A DNA stretch of 64,000 nt from Gammaproteobacteria bacterium (GCA_030066085.1 JASJCI010000036.1:1-64000); one strand, 5' to 3'; positions 18,522-25,316 are shown, counted from the stretch's first letter. Notes: generated by a model from the letters alone, not told the origin. Translations and numbers: made by a program.

Positions 18522-18529
18522 CACATCAA

Positions 18530-19138
18530 ATGCTACGAATTATTTCAATTTGTATCTGCTGCTTTATCCTTGGATGCAGCGAAACAATTGATTCAGAAGA
18601 TGGCAACCTGATTATTGCATCAGCGTGTGCGAAGAAGCTATCTGACGGCTCTATTGTTGAATGTGACCCTTCAAGCAAGCCAGTAGGAAAATATGGCTCA
18701 ATAATTTTAAAAGTGGTAAAAATAAATAAGTCATTTCCAGGTCCGGAGGATCCATTGACGCGCGGCATTAGTAAAGATCAATTACACCAAGTAAAAGAAA
18801 TTAGTGTCGGTGGGGGTATTAGACTTGAAAACGGAATACTTCTTAAGCTTGCTGGGTTGAAGTGTGAATCCGAGGAAGCAACAAGGTATCTTGAGGATGT
18901 TTTTCTGAATAGGCATAAAGCAAAGTTGTACTTCCAACTCACGGGCTACGAACTTAACCAATATAAATACGCCTATATTTGGGGAGTGTATTTAAACTCA
19001 GATGAACAAGACTCAGAAATTAGCTCGGCAATCACGCCAAATGAACACGTGCTGATTGAAGGTTGGTGTCAACCTATTCCCCAAGAAAATCACCGTTTCC
19101 ACGAACGCTACAAGAGAGTGGCCGCCCTTGGAGAGTAG
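18530..19138 (+). CDS. Cassette 1: lipoprotein with a nuclease-like region
   Basis: 202 aa. N-terminal signal with a lipobox ending FILGC (Cys16), so likely a membrane-anchored lipoprotein. Residues about 95-180 (ILLKLAGLKC, YKYAYIWGVYLN, VLIEGWCQP) are reminiscent of staphylococcal-nuclease-like (SNc) proteins, but the catalytic Arg/Glu set is not clear, so activity is not claimed. The stop lies 2 nt before its attC. Markedly more AT-rich than the genes flanking the integron. Confidence 0.75.
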   Translation: MLRIISICICCFILGCSETIDSEDGNLIIASACAKKLSDGSIVECDPSSKPVGKYGSIILKVVKINKSFPGPEDPLTRGISKDQLHQVKEISVGGGIRLENGILLKLAGLKCESEEATRYLEDVFLNRHKAKLYFQLTGYELNQYKYAYIWGVYLNSDEQDSEISSAITPNEHVLIEGWCQPIPQENHRFHERYKRVAALGE

Positions 19139-19140
19139 TG

Positions 19141-19215
19141 CTCTAACAAGCGCATGCAGACGGACATTTCCACTCGCTACGCGAGTGAAAAAGCCGCTGA
19201 TGCGAGGCGTTAGAG
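19141..19215 (+). repeat. attC site 1
   Basis: 75 bases from CTCTAAC to GTTAGAG. R'' AACAAGCGCATGCAG and R' CCGCTGATGCGAGGCGTTAG are imperfect inverted copies that fold into the recombinogenic hairpin; the middle pairs TCCACTCGC with GCGAGTGAA. Confidence 0.93.
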
Positions 19216-19222
19216 AGCCAAA

Positions 19223-19843
19223 ATGGCGCGAAAAGATTTAGCACTTTCCATCCTACTTGTTTTGTTAGCGCAATCTGGATATTCGGTGGCAAGCGACATA
19301 CCCGATAAACCCATATCAAGTGAGGAGCTAGTCGCATTAATCAAAGCCGAACCACACACGCACTCAAAAGGTATTGTTTTGTCAGCAAAACTACTAGGCG
19401 AACAAAAATCCTTATTGCCTGGCCCCTATTACTTGTCATTGAAGAGAACGACCGAGATCGACGGCTGGGATATTTGGCACCACCCGGAAGATAACTCAAC
19501 GAACATATCTGATCTTGCAGAAATGAATCGAGATCTGATCCAAAAACTATATGGGTCAGACAAAGATAACTCCCTATTTTCTGATGAAGGCAGCATCAAA
19601 CTTAGTCTCGCAGGCCTAAGCGTTCTCGCCACAAGAGACTCTCTTGGAATTATTTGCGGCATACCGATAGCCAGACATATCGACTATGATTTTGATCAGG
19701 CACCAGGTATATGGGCTTTCCGGTTTGAATCTAGTAAGACACGGGAATCTTGTCTTGAGTTTGGATTAATATTTGCTGTTAGTGGTCTGAAGCTAACAGA
19801 ACATGACGGATTGTTAGTCATTGAAAAAACAGATACACACTAG
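19223..19843 (+). CDS. Cassette 2: exported protein of unknown function
   Basis: 206 aa. Signal peptide in the first ~24 residues (ALSILLVLLAQSGYSVA, cut near ASD). The mature part is mixed alpha/beta with no motif I recognise. Ends 3 nt before its attC core. Base composition matches the other cassettes, suggesting acquisition from outside. Confidence 0.7.
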   Translation: MARKDLALSILLVLLAQSGYSVASDIPDKPISSEELVALIKAEPHTHSKGIVLSAKLLGEQKSLLPGPYYLSLKRTTEIDGWDIWHHPEDNSTNISDLAEMNRDLIQKLYGSDKDNSLFSDEGSIKLSLAGLSVLATRDSLGIICGIPIARHIDYDFDQAPGIWAFRFESSKTRESCLEFGLIFAVSGLKLTEHDGLLVIEKTDTH

Positions 19844-19846
19844 GCT

Positions 19847-19921
19847 CTCTAACAAGCGCATGCAGCCGGACCTCACAAGTCGCTACGCGCCTTGTGAGGC
19901 CGCTGATGCTGGACGTTAGGG
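19847..19921 (+). repeat. attC site 2
   Basis: 75 bases from CTCTAAC to GTTAGGG. Internal arms CCTCACAAG and CTTGTGAGG give a stable stem; R' reads GCCGCTGATGCTGGACGTTAG. Confidence 0.93.
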
Positions 19922-19952
19922 GCTACCGAAGAATGTTGGAAAATTTAAATCA

Positions 19953-20372
19953 ATGCCATTAATTCTTAAGTTTCTCACAGCACACGCTATCGCATGCTTA
20001 GGATTTCTAATCGTTTCAGTAATTCCCCTTGAATCTTACATAATCAATGGTCGTTCCGTGACGTATGCAGAGTGGTGGAGTAGCGGCATCGGAGTTTACG
20101 CATCTGTGCTAGGCGCGCTAATGGCGATTGCTGGATTCCTTCTCGTTACAAAGAAACCGTTTTCTCGACAGATTTACTTAGGGATCTTGTCACTAAGCCT
20201 GGCAGCGCCGTACTTTCTGCTTGGAGCACATTGGAGCTCGCTTTTCAGTTTGATTGTCGTAGTCATGATTGCAGCGTATCTACACCTAAAGGCATCAGCA
20301 AAAGAGTACTTCGCCCCTAACAAGCGCATGCAGTCGGACCGTCAGCCGGCTACGCCGTCTGGCGGCCGTTGA
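19953..20372 (+). CDS. Cassette 3: small membrane protein running into its attC
   Basis: 139 aa. Four predicted transmembrane helices (about 8-28, 45-65, 73-90, 95-112). The final residues NKRMQSDRQPA are encoded by the attC site itself, so the coding region reads through the R'' box into the hairpin. Function unknown. The in-frame tail is a common sign of a cassette whose own stop was lost. Confidence 0.7.
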   Translation: MPLILKFLTAHAIACLGFLIVSVIPLESYIINGRSVTYAEWWSSGIGVYASVLGALMAIAGFLLVTKKPFSRQIYLGILSLSLAAPYFLLGAHWSSLFSLIVVVMIAAYLHLKASAKEYFAPNKRMQSDRQPATPSGGR

Positions 20373-20387
20373 TGCTGGACGTTAAGC
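20315..20387 (+). repeat. attC site 3
   Basis: 73 bases from CCCTAAC to GTTAAGC. The internal arms CAGCCGGCTACGCC and the GGCGGCC region are related to those of attC 4, 6 and 7. Overlaps the end of the cassette 3 reading frame. Confidence 0.93.
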
Positions 20388-20428
20388 GGCGAGGTAAAAT
20401 TAGGAGTTAAAGCACGAGGCTTAAAGAA

Positions 20429-20617
20429 ATGAAAGTAAAGGAACTACTGAAAATTCTGGAGGAAGACGGCTGGGTCCTAAATAGAACGAGAGGCAGCCAC
20501 AGACAGTTCAAACACCCAATAAAACCTGGTCTGGTTACGCTTGCTGGTAAACCTTCCGCAGATGTGCCAAAAGGCACGTTAAATACCAGACTTAAACAAT
20601 CTGGACTTAAGGAATAG
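20429..20617 (+). CDS. hicA: Cassette 4: HicA-family mRNA interferase toxin
   Basis: 62 aa, the usual HicA size. HicA_toxin (YcfA) fold with the dsRBD-like sequence LKILEEDGW, the catalytic His in RGSHRQFKHP and a C-terminal GTLNTRLKQSGL. Predicted to cleave mRNA when free of its antitoxin. 9 nt upstream of hicB, in the cassette orientation. Confidence 0.92.
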   Translation: MKVKELLKILEEDGWVLNRTRGSHRQFKHPIKPGLVTLAGKPSADVPKGTLNTRLKQSGLKE

Positions 20618-20626
20618 ACGCAAGTC

Positions 20627-20839
20627 ATGAAATACGCTGTCATCATTGAAAAAGGAGAAGATGGGTACGGCGCGTATGTGCCTGATTTACCGGGATGTAT
20701 TGCCGCCGGCGACACCAAAGACGAAGTAGTCAAACTCATCCAAGAGGCCATCGAATTCCATATCGAAGGGCTTAGAGAAGATGGGCAAACAATTCCAGAG
20801 CCCTCCTCAACCATCGAAATTATCGAAGTCGCCGCCTAA
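20627..20839 (+). CDS. hicB: Cassette 4: HicB-family antitoxin
   Basis: 70 aa. HicB_antitoxin fold: the conserved VPDLPGCIAAGDTKDEV strand-turn-helix and EAIEFHIEGL. It lacks a separate C-terminal DNA-binding domain, as in short HicB proteins. Its TAA stop lies in the GCCTAAC core of attC 4. Neutralises HicA; autoregulation would need partner binding. Confidence 0.9.
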   Translation: MKYAVIIEKGEDGYGAYVPDLPGCIAAGDTKDEVVKLIQEAIEFHIEGLREDGQTIPEPSSTIEIIEVAA

Positions 20840-20906
20840 CAAGCGCATGCAGCCGGACCGCCAGCCGGCTACGCCGTCTGTCGGCCGCTGATGCTGAACG
20901 TTAGAT
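20834..20906 (+). repeat. attC site 4
   Basis: 73 bases from GCCTAAC to GTTAGAT. R' carries CTGATGCTGAACGTTAG, one change from attC 2. Its right end encodes the stop codon of the inverted ccdB. Confidence 0.93.
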
Positions 20907-21218
20907 GCCCGTGATAAGCATGTCTATAGCATCAAGGATTTCGTATCGAAAGTCTTCCAATGACGCCTCTTCTCTCGCCAGTATTGAGGACGGGACCGAG
21001 GTCATTTGATGGGTGAGAAGCACGTAATTTCCCCCGCGAATAGGAATAACCGGACAAAGCCTCTCAACATCAGTTTTATTTAGTGAATTGTGCCCCGTGA
21101 GTGGAATGACCAATCTCGAATTCAAATCGGAAAACAATGCATTCTGGACATCGACAAAGTATGGATAAGTTTCTTTAGAGCGCTTATCCTGATTTTTGTA
21201 AACGCAAAATTGAGTCAT
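20901..21218 (-). CDS. ccdB: Cassette 5: CcdB-family gyrase toxin
   Basis: 105 aa. CcdB fold: TYPYFVDVQNALFSDL, RLVIPLTGH and LTHQMTSVPSSIL. The last residues are ITGI where the F-plasmid protein ends WGI; my recollection is that the Vibrio fischeri integron CcdB also ends this way. Predicted to poison DNA gyrase. Encoded opposite to the other cassettes, so it needs its own promoter. Shares one base with the ccdA stop (TAATG). Confidence 0.93.
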   Translation of the reverse strand: MTQFCVYKNQDKRSKETYPYFVDVQNALFSDLNSRLVIPLTGHNSLNKTDVERLCPVIPIRGGNYVLLTHQMTSVPSSILAREEASLEDFRYEILDAIDMLITGI

Positions 21219-21463
21219 TAAAACTCACGAAAACTATCAGAGAACAGGCCTCTCTGTTCTGCCAGATTGTTTAGTGCCGAAATGGCTTTTTTGTTTCTCT
21301 TTAACCACTTCTCCTTTTCGGCATTTTTAATTTCTAAAACCAGGGCCTTTTCCAAAGTTGCAGAGAGATTGATTTTCATTTTTCGAGCACGAGAGAGTAG
21401 ATCGCTATTAACACTTAAATTGGTTGGTTTTTTTGCTGCCTTTGAATCAAACACATGTGCCAT
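21218..21463 (-). CDS. ccdA: Cassette 5: CcdA-family antitoxin
   Basis: 81 aa. N-terminal ribbon-helix-helix (KPTNLSVNSDLLSRARKMKINLS) for DNA binding and dimerisation, C-terminal region KWLKRNKKAISALNNLAEQRGLFSD that wraps CcdB and ends in the conserved acidic/aromatic tail. First gene of the ccdAB operon. Confidence 0.92.
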   Translation of the reverse strand: MAHVFDSKAAKKPTNLSVNSDLLSRARKMKINLSATLEKALVLEIKNAEKEKWLKRNKKAISALNNLAEQRGLFSDSFREF

Positions 21464-21515
21464 GTTGAAAACCTTTCAATACGCATTCAATATGCGCATT
21501 ATTATGCACATAGAT
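21464..21515 (-). promoter_or_regulatory. Candidate ccdAB promoter-operator
   Basis: The 50-odd bases between ccdA and attC 5 are AT-rich and hold the imperfect palindrome TATGCGCATTATTATGCACA (21491-21510), placed where CcdA autoregulation would act. On the minus strand, AAAGG precedes the ccdA ATG. No confident -35/-10 pair is claimed. Confidence 0.4.
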
Positions 21516-21520
21516 CGGAC

Positions 21521-21595
21521 ATCTAACAAGCGCATTCAGCCGGACCTCACAAGTCGCTGCGCGCCTTGTGAGGCCGCTGATGCTCGACGTTATGC
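21521..21595 (+). repeat. attC site 5
   Basis: 75 bases from ATCTAAC to GTTATGC, nearly identical to attC 2 (CCTCACAAG/CTTGTGAGG arms), with CGCATTCAG in R''. Confidence 0.93.
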
Positions 21596-21607
21596 GTAAA
21601 TAGACCG

Positions 21608-22279
21608 ATGTCACTTAAAGGTTGGCTTGGAGAAAAGAAGACCACGTTTAATATGTGGCTGTCTCTCAACAAGGAGGTTTATCGTAGATTCCACAACTTA
21701 ATAATTCCCGCGAAAAATGGAACTACACAAATCGATCATCTACTTGTATCGCCTTATGGGTTATTCATTGTCGAAACAAAAAACAAGAAGGGTTGGATCT
21801 TTGGGTCGGAAGACCAACCGAAATGGACCCAATCGATATATGGAAAAAAGTACTCCTTTCAGAACCCGTTGCGACAAACCTACCGGCAAAAGAAAGTTCT
21901 CTCAGAATACCTAGGAATCGACGAGTCAAAAATTAGAGCAGTGGTGTTTTTTGTTGGTGACTGCAAATTCAAAACACGTCTACCAGAGAACGTTATCAAA
22001 TCTGGACTCGGCAGATACATTAAACAGTTTAAAACCACAATTATTGATGCATTGGAAATCGATACAATCACAGTGCGTCTCCAGAGACACGCCCTGGAAT
22101 CCACACTTTCAAACAAGGACCACGTCCAGTCTTTACGTGAACGGCATAATTCGACTACTGTTTGCCCAAAGTGCGGTTCTAATCTTGTAGAAAGGACAGC
22201 ACGAAAAGGCTCTAATGCAGGCTCAAAATTTCTTGGTTGCGAAAACTATCCAAAATGTCGGTTCACCAAAAACGCATAA
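21608..22279 (+). CDS. Cassette 6: NERD-domain protein with topoisomerase-type zinc finger
   Basis: 223 aa. NERD (nuclease-related) domain about 20-130, with conserved acidic/Glu-x-Lys positions GTTQIDHLLVSPYGLFIVETKN. A C-terminal zinc finger of topoisomerase I type (CPKCGSNLVERTAR...FLGCENYPKCRFTKN, about 180-223). This combination suggests a DNA-binding nuclease, plausibly defence- or repair-related, but no direct evidence of activity is visible. The stop lies in the GCATAAC core of attC 6. Confidence 0.85.
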   Translation: MSLKGWLGEKKTTFNMWLSLNKEVYRRFHNLIIPAKNGTTQIDHLLVSPYGLFIVETKNKKGWIFGSEDQPKWTQSIYGKKYSFQNPLRQTYRQKKVLSEYLGIDESKIRAVVFFVGDCKFKTRLPENVIKSGLGRYIKQFKTTIIDALEIDTITVRLQRHALESTLSNKDHVQSLRERHNSTTVCPKCGSNLVERTARKGSNAGSKFLGCENYPKCRFTKNA

Positions 22280-22346
22280 CAAGCGCATCCAGCCGGACCG
22301 CCAGCCGGCTACGCCGTCTGTCGGCCGCTGATGCTGGACGTTATGT
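22274..22346 (+). repeat. attC site 6
   Basis: 73 bases from GCATAAC to GTTATGT; R'' is AACAAGCGCATCCAG. Same central arms as attC 4. Confidence 0.93.
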
Positions 22347-22361
22347 GCTTTCAACTTCAGT

Positions 22362-22389
22362 CTGAAAAAACAACCAAAATCCGTATAAT
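22362..22389 (+). promoter_or_regulatory. Candidate promoter for the cassette 7 addiction module
   Basis: TATAAT at 22384-22389 is a perfect -10 box. CTGAAA at 22362-22367 is a fair -35 at 16 bases. The expected start point falls on or beside the ATG at 22396, which would give a leaderless transcript. Confidence 0.45.
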
Positions 22390-22395
22390 TCGGTC

Positions 22396-22596
22396 ATGGA
22401 TATTAATTCTCTCTCTGTTTCAGAACGTATTCTGTTGGCCCAGGAGCTCTGGGACAGCATCCACGACAGATCCGACGAAATTGAAGTATCTCCAGAACAG
22501 ATGAAGATGCTAGAGGAGCGATTAGCAGCCTATCACGCTGATGGCGATCCTGGCGATTCTTGGGAAAACGTCAGAGCCAGAATAGAAAACACCTGA
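22396..22596 (+). CDS. Cassette 7: addiction-module antitoxin-like protein
   Basis: 66 aa. Matches the small addiction-module family (TIGR02574 type): LSVSERILLAQELWDSI near the N-terminus, acidic central helix, and C-terminal PGDSWENVRARI. Paired with the ParE/RelE-like toxin, whose GTG start follows the stop by 2 nt. Probable antitoxin of a type II system. Confidence 0.85.
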   Translation: MDINSLSVSERILLAQELWDSIHDRSDEIEVSPEQMKMLEERLAAYHADGDPGDSWENVRARIENT

Positions 22597-22598
22597 AC

Positions 22599-22895
22599 GT
22601 GAAGTTCAATTTATCCATTCGGAAGGAAGCCGAAGCGGATATCGCCGAAGCACACCAATACTATGAGAATTGCAATCCGCCCTTGGGCTCTGCATTTTTG
22701 ATATGTATTGACGAAGCAATTTCCAGAATTGAACGAAATCCCCGGCAATGCAGAGTAATAGGAAATGATATTAGGCGAGCGCTGGTCAAACGTTTCACGT
22801 ATGGCGTTTTCTATACAATAAATGATCATCAAATTATTGTAATTTCGGTGGCCCATGCCAGGCGAAATCCAACACATTGGAAATCACGCACATAA
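22599..22895 (+). CDS. Cassette 7: ParE/RelE-superfamily toxin
   Basis: 98 aa from the GTG at 22599; an upstream in-frame ATG would overlap the antitoxin and gives an unlikely N-terminus. ParE/RelE fold: IRKEAEADIAEAHQYYE, FLICIDEAISRIERNP, and the closing VISVAHARRNPTHW. ParE- or RelE-type specificity cannot be told apart reliably from this sequence. Stop lies in the ACATAAC core of attC 7. Confidence 0.88.
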   Translation: MKFNLSIRKEAEADIAEAHQYYENCNPPLGSAFLICIDEAISRIERNPRQCRVIGNDIRRALVKRFTYGVFYTINDHQIIVISVAHARRNPTHWKSRT

Positions 22896-22962
22896 CAAGC
22901 GCATGCAGTCGGACCGCCAGCCGGCTGCGCTGTCTGTCGGCCGCTGATGCTGGACGTTAAGT
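22890..22962 (+). repeat. attC site 7
   Basis: 73 bases from ACATAAC to GTTAAGT; central GCCGGCTGCGCTGTC differs slightly from attC 4 and 6. Confidence 0.92.
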
Positions 22963-22975
22963 GGTTTCGTAAGAC

Positions 22976-23302
22976 ATGAACCTACTTTTCGTTTGCAGCG
23001 AGAACAGATTAAGGAGCCCAACCGCTGAAGAAGTGTTCTCGAAATATGAAGGAATAAATGCGATCGGGGCTGGTACAAACAATGACGCCTTCACACCCGT
23101 CAGTGGGGATTTGATTGCATGGGCGGACATAATTTTTGTCATGGAAAGAGCCCATCGAAACAAGGTATCGAGGAAATACAAACAATTACTAAAAGACAAA
23201 AGGCTGATTTGCCTGGACATTCCCGATGACTACGAAAGAATGGACCCTTGTCTGATTAGACTTTTAGAAAACAAGGTTAACAGGCATGTACGAATCAGAT
23301 AA
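22976..23302 (+). CDS. Cassette 8: low-molecular-weight tyrosine-phosphatase-like protein
   Basis: 108 aa. Phosphatase P-loop C-x5-R-S at CSENRLRS (Cys7, Arg13) and the small-family signatures RSPTAEEVFSKY, AWADIIFVMERAHRNKV and CLDIPDDYERMDP. This matches the COG4551 group of short phosphatase-like proteins. Substrate unknown; the motif is complete, so activity is possible. Confidence 0.87.
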   Translation: MNLLFVCSENRLRSPTAEEVFSKYEGINAIGAGTNNDAFTPVSGDLIAWADIIFVMERAHRNKVSRKYKQLLKDKRLICLDIPDDYERMDPCLIRLLENKVNRHVRIR

Positions 23303-23305
23303 ACC

Positions 23306-23380
23306 ACGTAACAAGCGCATGCACACGTATCAGCCCACTCGCTGCGCTCACGGTCTGGCTGCGGATGCGTGGCGTGATGT
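23306..23380 (+). repeat. attC site 8 (divergent)
   Basis: 75 bases from ACGTAAC to GTGATGT. The left core is normal; the right one has G in place of T at the third position. Arms CAGCCCACTCG and CGGTCTGGCTG pair only in part. Confidence 0.8.
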
Positions 23381-23404
23381 GGCGAGCAATCTGACGTCAG
23401 GTAA

Positions 23405-23866
23405 CTGAGCATTAGTATTACATTCAAAAAAGCCGAGCCATCTGATCTACCTGTACTAATGCGCCTTATGCAGGAATTTCATGAATTTGATCACACAGAA
23501 CCATTTGATGAGGCTCCGGCGAAGATGGCCATGGAAAATGTGATGTCGGATGAACGAGTCGGACTGGTATGGTTAATCAGGTCCTCTGGCGAAGATGTTG
23601 GCTATATCGTGCTTACGCTGCACTATCGACTTGAGTCACGAGGGACATGCGCTAATTTGGATGAGCTTTTTATTAACGAAGCAAATCGCGGTCAGGGAAT
23701 TGGCAGCAAAGCAATGGAATTTCTCGAGAATACTTGCAGGGATCACGGCGTTGCAGTCATGCAATTAGAGGTAAAAAAGGACAATCCCGAGGCAGCTTCC
23801 TTGTATGAGAAAGCGGGGTTCGAAATACTTGATCGTGATTTCATGCTCAAAAATATTGCCACATAA
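23405..23866 (+). CDS. Cassette 9: GNAT acetyltransferase with unusual start
   Basis: About 153 aa. GNAT fold with acetyl-CoA-binding motif A NRGQGIGSKAMEFLE and the motif B end YEKAGFEILDRDFML. The first beta strand SITFKKAEPSDLPVLMRLMQ is encoded upstream of the first ATG (23459), between an in-frame TAA and that ATG, where only CTG (23405) or ATT codons could start it. The family's N-terminus is needed for the fold, so I extend it to 23405. The ATG would give 135 aa. Stop lies in the ACATAAC core of attC 9. Confidence 0.7.
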   Translation: MSISITFKKAEPSDLPVLMRLMQEFHEFDHTEPFDEAPAKMAMENVMSDERVGLVWLIRSSGEDVGYIVLTLHYRLESRGTCANLDELFINEANRGQGIGSKAMEFLENTCRDHGVAVMQLEVKKDNPEAASLYEKAGFEILDRDFMLKNIAT

Positions 23867-23933
23867 CAATCGCATGCAGTCTGACCAGCTAAACACTGCG
23901 CGCTTCGCTGGCCGCTGATGCAAGCCGTCATAA
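23861..23933 (+). repeat. attC site 9 (divergent)
   Basis: 73 bases from ACATAAC to about GTCATAA. R'' reads AACAATCGCATGCAG, R' CCGCTGATGCAAGCCGTC. The right core departs from GTTRRRY. Confidence 0.8.
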
Positions 23934-23957
23934 GGCTGTTTTGAGGGAAATGTAGAA

Positions 23958-24305
23958 ATGGCATTTAGCGAACTTGAAAGAAACCGCATTGGAAAAATCA
24001 TGGAAGACTACCTGGAGAGAGTCAGGCCTCCCGCGCATCTTAGGGATCGAGTAGATATTGCCTATCGAGTAGACAATCAAAGCGTAGAGTTATTCGAAAT
24101 CCGCCCAGCCTTTCAAAGGCCAACCCAGAAAGTGGAAGAGGCTATAGCAAAGGCAACCTATGTAAAACGGGCGATGGAATGGAGATTGTATTGGATGAGG
24201 GCTGATTTAAGGTGGCACAGGTACGAGCCTGTCCCGGAGGTAGAAAAGCTGGAGGAATTTCTCCAGGTTGTTGAAGAAGATGCATATAGCTGTTTTTATG
24301 GTTGA
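23958..24305 (+). CDS. Cassette 10: DUF3024 protein
   Basis: 115 aa. Matches the DUF3024 family in the segments RPPAHLRDRVDIAYRV, ELFEIRPAF and the aromatic WRLYWMRADLRWHRYEP. Function unknown. Members are common as single-gene cassettes and accessory genes. AGGGAAA lies upstream of the ATG. Confidence 0.8.
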   Translation: MAFSELERNRIGKIMEDYLERVRPPAHLRDRVDIAYRVDNQSVELFEIRPAFQRPTQKVEEAIAKATYVKRAMEWRLYWMRADLRWHRYEPVPEVEKLEEFLQVVEEDAYSCFYG

Positions 24306-24308
24306 CCC

Positions 24309-24380
24309 ACGTAACAAGGTGCTGCAGTCGCACAAAGTGCCCTCTACGCGGGCACTTTATCGCTGAGCGCCGCGTCATGT
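24309..24380 (+). repeat. attC site 10
   Basis: 72 bases from ACGTAAC to GTCATGT. Different arms from its neighbours: AAAGTGCCC and GGGCACTTT pair perfectly round a short loop. Confidence 0.85.
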
Positions 24381-24398
24381 GTCTTTCAAATCCCGCCA

Positions 24399-24692
24399 AT
24401 GAATAATCAAACGCTTAGTGAAATAGGGCTAGAGTTAGCAAGCGAACTGAACCAGCTCAGCGAGCAGTTTCATGTTAAGTCAGATGCCAGGGATATCCTT
24501 GGATACGAAGCGGCTACAGTAGAAGAAGAAGCGAGAGATTTGATAGAGAATTGTGGCGTCAGTGAGCATCTAAGAAAATCTACCCTACTAAGTAAATGGG
24601 GTGACTCGATATTACACCAGCTTCCTGATTCCGAAATCATAGCTAGAGTCAGAGAATTTCATGCAAATTACCGCAAACAAAAAAACGCATAA
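24399..24692 (+). CDS. Cassette 11: small helical protein of unknown function
   Basis: 97 aa, largely helical, acidic in the middle (VEEEARDLIENCG) and basic at the end. No family recognised. Stop lies in the GCATAAC core of attC 11, so the gene spans the cassette almost completely. Confidence 0.65.
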   Translation: MNNQTLSEIGLELASELNQLSEQFHVKSDARDILGYEAATVEEEARDLIENCGVSEHLRKSTLLSKWGDSILHQLPDSEIIARVREFHANYRKQKNA

Positions 24693-24759
24693 CAAGCGCA
24701 TGCGGGCGGACCAAGTACGCGCCGCGCGGTTATTGCGTCGCTGAGACTCAGCGCTATGC
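24687..24759 (+). repeat. attC site 11
   Basis: 73 bases from GCATAAC to GCTATGC. The left core is normal, the right one has C for T at the second position. R'' AACAAGCGCATGCGG is retained. Confidence 0.75.
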
Positions 24760-24791
24760 GGTGTATCGCGTGAGCAAGAACCACGACAACG

Positions 24792-25235
24792 TCAAGCACT
24801 GAACAGTTTTGCAATCTTCTTAAGCGTCGCTAGCGTTGTTTTCAGATCCTCAATTGGCATATTACCCGCACACTCGTTTGCCCACGGAATCTGAATGGCC
24901 TCCATTTTTTCATATACGCTTTTGCCGAGCGCAGTCAAAACAGCAAGCTTGGCACGCTTGTGATTGGGATTATCCTGGAATTCGACCAGTCCCGTTTCGC
25001 ACATGATGTTAACCAGGCTTTGCACCGCCTGACGAGATTGCCCCATATTACGCGCAATCTGTGACACGGTGAGCGGATGCTCGGACCGTGCCAACGCACC
25101 CAGGATTTTCCATCTTGCACTGCTTAGCCCAAGCGGCGCAGCGATACGGTCCCCTTCGGTCGCAAGCAGGCCGCTCAATCTGAACGATTCGATGACGATC
25201 TCGGTAAATGCATGACCTTTAGTGCTGTGTTTCAT
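24792..25235 (-). CDS. MarR-family transcriptional regulator
   Basis: 147 aa from the ATG at 25235; the frame runs 13 residues further upstream but into the operator. Winged helix: LGLSSARWKILGALARSEHPLTVSQIARNMGQSRQAVQSLVNIM, then the wing NPNHKRAKLAVLT. The divergent membrane-protein gene and the shared palindromes suggest it represses itself and that gene. Ligand unknown. Confidence 0.9.
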   Translation of the reverse strand: MKHSTKGHAFTEIVIESFRLSGLLATEGDRIAAPLGLSSARWKILGALARSEHPLTVSQIARNMGQSRQAVQSLVNIMCETGLVEFQDNPNHKRAKLAVLTALGKSVYEKMEAIQIPWANECAGNMPIEDLKTTLATLKKIAKLFSA

Positions 25236-25256
25236 GACAAGCCTCAAAAATCGTAT

Positions 25257-25294
25257 TTGACAACTTATTGTCATAATGACAATATATTGTCATA
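25257..25294. promoter_or_regulatory. Nested palindromic operator between marR and the membrane protein
   Basis: A perfect 16-base palindrome TGACAATATATTGTCA at 25277-25292 overlaps another, TTGTCATAATGACAA (25268-25282), and a TTGACAA half-site at 25257. Four TTGTCA-type half-sites in 38 bases fit two bound MarR dimers. The AT-rich stretch also offers promoter elements for both directions. Confidence 0.75.
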
Positions 25295-25316
25295 TTATTC
25301 TATTGGACTGCTCATT

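Noticed and set aside
19141-24759. Regular repeats read as a CRISPR array
   Set aside because: The repeats are 72-75-base hairpins with different internal arms, separated by whole genes of varied length, and there are no cas genes; they are attC sites.
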